From positions 620,001-684,000 of the forward strand of contig JAIVFJ010000004.1 of assembly GCA_025765615.1 (NCBI GenBank): 64,000 nt of DNA, written 5' to 3'. Both the position numbers and the translations under genes were made by a program. Shown one piece after another: positions 56,321-64,000 of the stretch. Source of the stretch: Zopfochytrium polystomum. Lineage: Eukaryota; Chytridiomycota; Chytridiomycetes; Chytridiales; Chytridiaceae. Under the pieces are notes generated by a model that saw only the letters and a list, made by a program, of their open reading frames with translations, was not told where the DNA came from and did no database searches. Position 1 is the stretch's first letter. Each line of letters opens with the position of its first letter.

Positions 56321-57740
56321 CACCACCACTGCACACGCTGTCCTGTGACACCCAACTCTTTTGGATCACAATTTTTTGTACGCATGTAGATCCAGCTTCT
56401 GAGCATCAAGTGACACTTCTTTTTCTTTGTATACGTTCACTGATCAGCTTCCAGCAAACCAGTACTTAAAAAAAAAAGAAAAAAGTGCAAATGGCTGACA
56501 AAATCTTCCAAGCCCAGCGATAGGGTTCTCTAAGAAACCCATTTACTGTTTGGGATGCCGAGGAGTGTCTGAAAAATAGCAACTTACAGCAATCGCCAAA
56601 CACTAGTTGTCGTCGGTTGACACCCTCGATGCAAACGAAGCGTGAGTTCTTCTCGGCCCAAAAACCGCGAGCTCATGATCAAAGTGAGTGACTAGATCGC
56701 TTGACGCGCGATCGTGCGTCCCACCGCCACTGTATAGAGACTTCGTGTGTAATGCCAGTCCACTGGAGGTAAGAAGCTGCATCCACCTTCGTTTTGAGTG
56801 GAAGGCCAATGCGCGAGCCTTGGGTATCCTGTGCAGCCAAACTGGGGTGACCGCAAATTTGGACATAGGAAAAATGGGAAACCTGTGGCACCTTTCTTGG
56901 GCGCACCAGTTCAGAGGCAACGGGGCACCCATGCAACAGTGGTGTTCCCAAAGAACATGGGATTGCCGCTCATTGGAACTGGCAATCCCACCACACCTCC
57001 ATTGGTTTTCCGCATTCCGTGCCGTCATTTGTAGATCCGATTTTTATTCAAAAACAGTCAAATCTCGAAGGAGAAACAATGAATCGCTAAGTCGAAAACG
57101 AGAACCCCACACAAACATCCCATTCAGACACTCATATCACACGCGTCCACACCCAAAACAGTAGTAAAATCGGTGGAAAGGTTTGTTTCGTTGGAGTTGG
57201 ACAACAGTGAATCGTGAAGTTTCTGTGTTTTTAATAAAAAGGTGAATGAGCTCAAGTTTGTAAGCGTAGTAGCAAAGCAAATTCTCACCTTAGCAGCTCT
57301 TTTCATTCCATTGCGTTTGTAGGTCAGGTGTGTCGAGATAATGGCGTCTGTGGCCCAGTCATTCATAATCAAAGCGACCGAGATACTGGACTTTGTTTCT
57401 CGCCTTGTTTAATATGTCAAGTATTTTTCACAACTTAATTGAAGGGGCTCACTTCTTTGCAGTACATGCACATTCTTTCTCTCGGAATAGCCTTGATACG
57501 CACAAACGGCTCGTCTTTAATGATGTTGGTGACGATTTTCTAAATTTTAAGGTCAGAGTCAGACATCGAAGCCAGAAGAAAGCCAAGGACATGGGGGACG
57601 GAGAGGAAGGGAGTGGCCCAGTTTAGCGCGACGTGGGTGGGGGAGAAAGCCTTGAGGCGGAGGAGAAGCGGGCAGCAAGAAAGTAGGGCGTCGTGGGAGA
57701 CTGCAAGGGCGGCGGCGGCGTTGGCAGCAGGCTGGTAAGG
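56321..57740. other. Transposon debris, unassigned
   Basis: No recognisable coding domain. Base composition shifts several times, suggesting stacked insertions. Confidence 0.35.
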
Positions 57741-58270
57741 ATTGGTTGTCGGTGCCGGCCATGACGTCGAGCCCTTCGACTGCGTCCTCAACCGCCTTGT
57801 TGTCCCTGCAACCCTCAACATCCACGAGAACGGCTCGCGCATCCTCAAGCACTTCAGCCTCCCCGATGCAGTCTTCGCCAACGGAAACATCTGCAACTGC
57901 GCACGGTCACCAGCAGCCCCGTCACCTCCTTCCCAAACCTGCGCAACAGCGACCTCGTCACCATCACAATCGTCCGCAGTATCTTTGTCTGCATCGTCCT
58001 CAAGGCTCTTGTCATGGAGGGCGTCTACGTTCACCTCGGCAAGCTGCTGGTTGGGATTGAGCAGCCACTGACAGCGATCTCGGTGTCAAGAGGAAGAGAA
58101 GGGGCAAATCCAACGGACGTGCGCATGAGGGAAACGGAGGTGGCGAGTGCAGAGAGGCCGAACAGATCTACAGTGGACACGAGTCTGGTTTTCCTGCAAT
58201 ACCAGAATGTGCACAGCTCCAACCTTTCTCTTTCCTGCTATTGGAGTGTCAAAGTTTGTCCACCCTTTTA
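57740..58270 (+). pseudogene. Degenerate coding remnant, family unknown
   Basis: Coding-like text in two frames: VVGAGHDVEPFDCVLNRLVV and NIHENGSRILKHFSLPDAVF in one, then FPNLRNSDLVTITIVRSIF and KALVMEGVYVHLGKLLVG in another. High GC and codon-like periodicity suggest a former host gene broken by one frameshift. I cannot name it. Confidence 0.3.
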
Positions 58271-58969
58271 ATTACCCTCCCTCCTTATCTATTCTCCGCC
58301 CACTCTCTCTTATTACTTCATCTGTAGACTGTCACTGGACTGATTGCCACTGAGGGCTGACATACTACTTGCTGCTGAACGGCCGTAGGTGGGAAAAGTT
58401 ATCCTGATGTGTCCTTTGCACCTCCCTGTAGATTGTTTGCTATTCTTTAAAACCCATGAGAAGGGCAACCTGTTTCACCTGCGTACAGGGAGCGGGCTAG
58501 AGAAAGAGATCAGTTGCTGGTGAGGAACGAGGGCTTGTGACTTGCTGTGTGGGACACAATTCACCTTACTTATCCCACACATAGATATTGATTGGTGATC
58601 TATTTGCCCTGGAAAATGACTGGCCCTGGGCGACCGAAGAAATTGAAGCAATTTGGAAATCTCAGCACTCTCAAAAAAGTTGTTTGCCTGTGCAGCTGGA
58701 AGATTGTCTCACGTCAAACTCAGGATCGCCACTGCTTAAAACTCAGCCAGGAAAGAAAGAACAGCTCCAACCAGTTAAGCATCAGCAGACTTACGCACGA
58801 AGAAGTCCCACAACCTGCAGATGAAACAGAGCTCCAATTGGGAAGGGTTGAGGTTTGGACTGCGTTTTATCTCCTCCTTCCTTTGTTGTGTTCCCTTTTG
58901 ATTGTATCCATTATTTAACAATCAACAAATCACTCTTGAATCCAAACCAAACATACACACCACCAAGAT

Positions 58970-60482
58970 ATGGTTGGTGCTGCTGATGTGTTTTCTGTGA
59001 GAGAAGCCGCTCTTTTGGAAGAGATCTTTCAAAGCGAGACAGAAGAACCTGATGCAATGGCGATTGATGAGCTACACCATGAGGAGATTGACATTCTGGA
59101 AAGTGAAACTGAAAGTGAAATCATCGAGATTGGACATGATAGGATTGACTGGTGGGAGTGTTGGAGAAGGGGAAACTGATGGGGTTGGCCCCAATGATGA
59201 AATTCTGCGGAATCTTGAGCAGTCAACTTGTGATCTGCCCCTGCAAACTACTGGGAAGCTCAAAGTCCCCGAAGGTAATTTTGCTTTTATGTTCCCTTGA
59301 AAAAAAAGGCTTCTTTTCTTTTGGAGGCCATTTGAGCAAATCCCAGCATGCACCCGTCCCTCTCTGCCATCCACTATCAGCATCTTATTCACCTCATCAG
59401 CCCTCACTCGCCTCTGCTGCAAGTTATTACTGCGAAAGATTTAAATGCTATATTGAATGGGTCACAGAATATGAAAGGTAGTAGATTCTTTTGCTACTGT
59501 AGGGACCTAATTGAAGATATTTTTTCAGAATTTACTGCTATAATAGCGCAGCTTATGTTTCAAGATGCCCTCTAACCATTCACACACTCCTGCACATTGC
59601 AGACTATATTCAAATCTCTGGTCCAGTTTGCACTTACTGGGCATTTCCAACTGAAAGATTTGTGGACACTGTTTGCGAGACTGCAAAAATCGTAGAAGAC
59701 CATATGTGACAATCTCCAACCGAATGTGCGAGCGGGAGCAGCTAAATGATTGCAAAAATATCTATAATCTGTGTGAGGTGCTGTCATTGGAAGGTGGATT
59801 CGACGAAAGAAACTGTTGCTGGAAGTCTTGAACCATGTTGTAAGTTGCACAGTACAAACTTGTACTTCTTAAATTGCTGACAAGACTTTAGACAACAGGT
59901 ATCATATGATCAAGCCAGGTCGCGAAAAGGACTGGACGGTCTTCAGTGATGCACTGTGCTGTGACATATTTCATTGCATTGCCGCACTCTCTGGGGTGGA
60001 TTACAGTATTCTTACCCAGGACAGCGCGAAGTCAAAGTTAAAATTAGAGGTTGTGGCATGGTGTCTCTATCACAGGAGGAGAAGATAGGATATTTTCAGC
60101 TGGAACTAACTTCAAAGAGAGTGATGGACGTGATTCAACTTACGTTAAGGTAGGCTTTTCAACATTAACATAAACTCATCCAGCCAGATTCTTTCATTTG
60201 CAGATGGAGCCATCACACCCTCTGTCAAATATGGTCGTTTGGAGTATCTTGTCCGTGTGCTTGTGCCTGTTTTGACGCCACTTGAGCATTGTGAACCAAA
60301 ATGGTTTGCGCTTGCTGTTGTGTGTGACATTTCCAAAAAACTTGGAGCTGGGTTTCCATTTTTATGAGCGAGAGGGGGTGAGATGGGTCTATGATCTTGC
60401 TTGTATTCAGTCTTTGGTTGGAAGAGTGAGATACGGAAACGGCTGGATAGTGATTGACCAAGAGCCCTTGTTTTCTCAATAA
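58970..60482 (+). mobile_element. CACTA/Plavaka-type transposase relic
   Basis: Separated frames encode an acidic N-terminal piece (58970), TLLHIADYIQISGPVCTYWAF followed by an R-rich segment (about 59575-59720), and KYGRLEYLVRVLVP followed by VRWVYDLACIQSLVGRV and GNGWIVIDQEP, with the stop at 60482. The order (HTLLHIA..I..GP...YWAFP.ER, then YG.LE, then DI..I..VGRV....W.I.D) matches the C-terminal half of fungal Plavaka/CACTA transposases with their DUF4218-like region. Multiple stops and frameshifts are present. Termini not identified. Confidence 0.6.
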
Positions 60483-60959
60483 AGGCTTTTCATATAAATC
60501 TCCGCTTGAGTAGTTTTGGATGACCTAAGAGCTTCGCTGGGCAGTCATGAGCAAGGATCTATCAATGCCCAAGCTGGAGTTCAACGAGGTTTGAGTTCAA
60601 CATAAAAAAGTCAAGCGTGACTTTGAACAAACGCCAAATCAATGGTTGAATTTGATTTGGCTTAAACTCTGGAGGGATCGACTGATTGTGCCATTGCCAT
60701 TGTGATATTTTTTTCGCACTTTGGGCTGGCGAGGAGCCAACTGGTTGCAGTTTCTTTCCTTTGGTTTCTCTGATACTTAACTGAAGTTGTTTCGAGAAGA
60801 GAGGAATTGCTTTTCTCACGATCAACTCGCTGACAGTGTGGAGCAGTGGGACACCCAAGGGTTCGAAATTGGGTTTCCCAGCGTGGGACAAAAAAGAAAT
60901 GGGAATCCCACTACAATCACCTGGACTTGGGCCCACAGTGGGCCAGGACTGCTGCGGCG
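60483..60959. other. Intergenic
   Basis: No gene. It contains GGGACACCCAAGGGTTCGAA, which resembles a tRNA T-loop but lacks a cloverleaf. Confidence 0.4.
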
Positions 60960-61640
60960 GTGGATGATTTGCTGGTAGTAGCGGGGGCGGCGGCGGCAGC
61001 GGCTTTCCGACGCCGGCGTTGGCGGTGACAAAGGCGGCGAGACGGCGGCGACGCTGGAGAAGGACGACAGCGGGTCCGTTTCGAGCCGCGAGATGGCGCC
61101 GGAGCCGCCCGTGTCCGAGTTGGGGACGCACACACGGCCCAAGGCGACGGTGCAGGCCACCGCGTCGGCCGCGGACTGCGGGAAAAGAGCTTTCCGTCCA
61201 AGTTGGTGGTCACGGGCCTTTTGACGGCATTGAAGATGTTACACTCTGCGAGTGTCAGGGACCCGAGCTGTGGCCGTCGACGGTTGTGTATTAGTTGTTG
61301 ACGAGGTGCAGCTTCTGGACGTAGCCAGCCGTGCCGCCAATGTGTGGGCCGCAGCCGGACGAGTTGTGGATCAGGTTTTGCGCGATGGTGATTTCGTCCT
61401 TGATACCGACCAGGAGCATGATCCAGTAGGACTTGTTGTTGCAGTAGGGAGAAAAGTTGGTGACGCGCGTTGAACTCGTTGTTGATGGTGACGCCTTTGC
61501 TGGCAGCGTAGCCCTTGGGAGGGGGGATTCAAAAAGTCAGTGGAAATGCAATAGATATAGATATTGATCCATTGGCGCTGAATTCGACGCGCTTACCATG
61601 ACGAGCTGCATTCGGCCGATGTTTTAGGGGAAGCAGTGGT
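60960..61640 (-). pseudogene. Pectin lyase (PL1) pseudogene
   Basis: The - strand reads SKSGVWIDHCFP then IGRMQLVM, a GTAAGC donor, and after an acceptor SKGVTINNEFN. A second frame continues CNNKSYWIMLLVGIKDEITI, then NLIHNSSGCGPHIGG and LHLVNN, a stop, then DGHSSG. A third frame ends ACTVALGRVCVPNSD with a Ser-rich tail. This follows the parallel beta-helix order of fungal pectin lyases (VWIDH, HYW, IHHTSGRSP.VGG, HAVNNY, GHAFE). At least one frameshift and two stops are present, and the N-terminal half is absent. Confidence 0.65.
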
Positions 61641-61938
61641 CGATCCAGACGCCGGATTTGGAGTTAATGCTCAAAAACTCTTTTTATTTTTGTTGTGTTG
61701 TGAAGGAAGGTGGGAAGCTTAATTTGAAATTCTCGTGTTTTCTCTGGCGTTCTTTTTCCCTCTCTATCCCGATTCCTTTTATATTCACGCAGTTGGGTGA
61801 GACAGCCCACACACACGTGACTTATCAATCAGTTTGCAACAAACAAGTGGAGGATGCTTGGGTCAATTTCATCGATCAGACTTGTGCGATTCTTAGCCCT
61901 CTCGACGTGAAAAGAAAGATCGATACGAGAAAATCTGC

Positions 61939-62108
61939 TGTGTGACTTGACCCCATTTGACTTTGCCAGCCTTCGCAGCTATAAAAGGACAGGGGGATCC
62001 TGTCCCTGTTCTCCAGCTGGATCAACGCGCAAAATACAGTCTCTTGTGTTCCCTGTCCCTCTAGTTGCACCTAGGTCTTTCTCTGTCTCCTGCCCTAAGT
62101 CCCTGACA
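61939..62108 (+). mobile_element. LTR-like repeat (family B), left
   Basis: Starts TGTGTGACTTGACCCC, ends CCCTGACA, and has a TATA box TATAAAAGG at 61980. The layout (TATA box followed by a GGGG...CCTGTCCC stretch and a CTGACA end) parallels LTR family A. A shorter matching piece lies at 63542-63612. Confidence 0.5.
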
Positions 62109-62223
62109 GCTGAATTCACGACGTTTGTGACGTCCTGCAACAAACAGCAACAAAGACGTGGTTCACGCTCGACAGCATTTGAGGGTGGCCAGCGCGCAAG
62201 CGAACGTTTTCACAGGAAAGCAT

Positions 62224-63375
62224 ATGGAAATCGGGGTTGCCGCAGGATTAGCAGCTGTTCACCTATTTACCAACCTCCTCAGCATGGGCGGTGTGAGCTC
62301 TCGCGAGATGAACGACGCCGTCAACCGCACGCGGGACGAGATGCAGGCGAAGATCGATAGTCTCGACGACAGGCGAAGGCAGGAGACCTTCGAACTCAGG
62401 GGACAGGTCGACAGGGTAAGCAAACAGCTTCGAGACGCACAGGCAGACCTCACCGCGAGCCAGGAGAGCTTGCGCCGCCTGGAGCTGGAGATGAACAGGG
62501 TCCGCCACATGGTCGAGCGCAAGGTCGCCGAGCTCAATGCACTCGAGCTGGCTGTCAAATTTGTCAACAAGGTTGCCTTTGTGGGTGTCAAAGGATCGTT
62601 CAAGAGCACAGCGGCGTGGCTCATGGGTAAGGGGCCAAAACCTCAGCGCGCGGTGCAGGACGGAACCACGAGCCTTGTGTATCACGCTGACTACATCGAC
62701 ACCATCGGATTGCGGTGGGACTTGATTTATGTCGTGAAACTACATGTCCTGTTCATGGTTCACGGATTCCCAAGTGACATGGCGGTATTCTGCAGTGATC
62801 GCGTCGGAGAGCCGATGCAGGCTCTGGTGCCGCTACTGCTTGTCAAGCCCATGTCGATCAGCATCAGCTCCAATTTCTGGCGCGACACCGAATCACACAT
62901 GGTGCTCAACGAGGACGGTGAGGTCGTCCATGAACCTCCGAGGATGGCACTCACCTCGACTGACGCCAAAGACTTTGACCGTGGCGTGAAGGTCCCCGCG
63001 CCTCCCAACAAGCTGATGGATATGTACGATGGTGCAGCACGCCTCGCTGCACACGAGAGCGGTGCCTTCGAAGTTGTCACCCACCTAAACATCGAGGAAG
63101 TTGCAGAGCGCAGGAAGAAGCAGGGAAGAGCCACGTACGAGACTTGGAAGAGGGCCATAATGCCCGGTGGGAGGCTGACCATCTCTACGAATCCCAGTGG
63201 TATTGAGGACATGGTGTTCCGATTCATGTACATCTACAAGGCCAAGTACGAGGCCATGTCCAATGGAGACCTGGAGTTCATCAACAACGCTACTGTCCAG
63301 GAGTTTGCGGATGTCGAGCTGGCCGAGAGGCAACTTCCGCACCGCAACCCACATGAGACTGCCAGTCAGTCGTGA
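62224..63375 (+). CDS. Intact ORF with coiled coil and degenerate P-loop GTPase motifs
   Basis: 383 residues from the ATG at 62224, uninterrupted, GC-rich and unlike the decayed surroundings. A hydrophobic N-terminus (IGVAAGLAAVHLFTNLLS, about residues 2-20) is followed by a long coiled coil (about 25-110: DEMQAKIDSLDDRRRQETF, then LRRLELEMNRVRHMVERK). Then comes VAFVGVKGSFKST (about 119-129), which resembles a GxxxxGK[ST] P-loop but with Phe in place of the last Gly. YIDTIGLRWD (Asp159) resembles the DxxG switch. The rest shows no known catalytic motif. It sits between LTR-like repeats with a TATA box about 240 bp upstream. It may be a captured or element-borne gene; I do not recognise close relatives. 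Confidence 0.6.
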   Translation: MEIGVAAGLAAVHLFTNLLSMGGVSSREMNDAVNRTRDEMQAKIDSLDDRRRQETFELRGQVDRVSKQLRDAQADLTASQESLRRLELEMNRVRHMVERKVAELNALELAVKFVNKVAFVGVKGSFKSTAAWLMGKGPKPQRAVQDGTTSLVYHADYIDTIGLRWDLIYVVKLHVLFMVHGFPSDMAVFCSDRVGEPMQALVPLLLVKPMSISISSNFWRDTESHMVLNEDGEVVHEPPRMALTSTDAKDFDRGVKVPAPPNKLMDMYDGAARLAAHESGAFEVVTHLNIEEVAERRKKQGRATYETWKRAIMPGGRLTISTNPSGIEDMVFRFMYIYKAKYEAMSNGDLEFINNATVQEFADVELAERQLPHRNPHETASQS

Positions 63376-63541
63376 ACGTCAAGGACATCAGAATAAGTCC
63401 TTATGTGCAGGTCATGTGACTTGATTCTTGAAACATTTTTTGTCAATTTGATTTGTCCCTTTTTGTCTTTTTGATGTTCGTTCTTGAAACCTTCTCTCTG
63501 TCCCTGTCCTCTGCTGAGTGGCTTTTTCTTCTGTTGTTTTC

Positions 63542-63612
63542 TGTGTGACTTGACCCCAAAGGACTTTGCCACTGCATGGCAGGGTCCTCGGAGTGAATGT
63601 CTTACCCTGACA
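63542..63612 (+). mobile_element. LTR-like repeat (family B), right, short
   Basis: TGTGTGACTTGACCCC through CCCTGACA with an internal deletion relative to 61939-62108. Confidence 0.45.
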
Positions 63613-63785
63613 ACATCCTCAGGTAAGAAGCTCCTTTCCACTTGAAATGATACAAATTGGACAAGTTGTTCTTTCAGAACAACAAAATATCAAACATGTC
63701 AGAATGCCGAACGAAGATGCCAAGCTCTTGATCGACAACACTGTAGCTTGTGAAAGACAACCCAATCCAACTATTTCAGTACACA

Positions 63786-64000
63786 GCAGACAAGAAACTG
63801 AGAGGAGTGATGATTGTATTGGAAACAATAATTCACTTGAGGGATGGGACAGGTCCCCCATTCCCCTTTTATACCTTTTGAGAATCTTCCTTGTCAAGAC
63901 TCAAAGAAAGTTCCAGAAAGTGCAATTAGTAATACAAGGATACCAGTGATACCAATGATACCAATGACAACAACAGTGTCAGAATCCATCCCATCCCAAA
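63786..64000 (-). mobile_element. LTR family A, partial copy 3
   Basis: Matches copies 1 and 2 from CTGAGAGGAGTGATGATTG through the TATA box region to CAATGATACCAATGACAAC, then diverges into TGTCAGAATCC at the window edge. The other terminus lies outside or is replaced. Confidence 0.75.

Noticed and set aside
60846..60875. Possible tRNA T-arm (GGGTTCGAA)
   Set aside because: No acceptor stem, anticodon arm or D-arm can be folded around it.

Overview
The window is nuclear DNA from a GC-rich, intron-containing eukaryote. It is most likely a zoosporic (chytrid-type) fungus. Evidence: GT-AG introns of about 60-150 nt, RGS and mARC-like genes, a GH46 chitosanase, ankyrin-type proteins of the WW-rich kind common in chytrids, a Zn2Cys6 relic, a fungal NACHT-type relic, Helitron, LINE, copia and fungal CACTA-type relics, and a decayed LAGLIDADG ORF of mitochondrial type. 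The species cannot be named from the sequence.

Layout. 0.4-7.3 kb is gene-dense: a triple-RGS protein (-), a membrane-anchored MOSC protein (+) and gamma-glutamyltranspeptidase (-). 7.3-11.2 kb is repeats and decayed mobile DNA, including two solo LTRs. 11.5-30.7 kb holds a secreted ART-like protein, small secreted proteins, a five-exon membrane protein, an APH-family kinase, a 1386-residue disordered protein, an LRR-type ORF, and relics of a NACHT protein and a copia element. 30-34 kb has a tail-only relic and a second intact copy of the ART-like gene. 34.7-47.3 kb is again gene-rich: a polytopic membrane protein with a polyQ loop, the chitosanase, a WW/ankyrin-like protein, a mitochondrial-type homing-endonuclease relic, a secreted protein made of three tandem domains, and an SDR oxidoreductase. 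47.4-64 kb is mostly mobile-element territory: a MULE-like element with a 9-bp target duplication, an ankyrin gene beside a 5'-truncated LINE, a frameshifted Zn2Cys6 relic, a Helitron split by a solo LTR, a piggyBac-like terminus, a CACTA/Plavaka-type transposase relic, a pectin lyase pseudogene, and an intact ORF with degenerate GTPase motifs between LTR-like repeats.

Exon boundaries were derived by hand from splice signals and reading-frame continuity. Those of the RGS, MOSC, GGT, 421-aa membrane, APH, disordered, 590-aa membrane, chitosanase and triple-repeat genes are mutually consistent in phase; individual positions may be off by a base. There are no operons; genes are independent units. 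Functional links are limited: the chitosanase, the pectin lyase relic and several secreted proteins suggest extracellular degradation or host/substrate interaction, and the ART-like family suggests a duplicated secreted effector.
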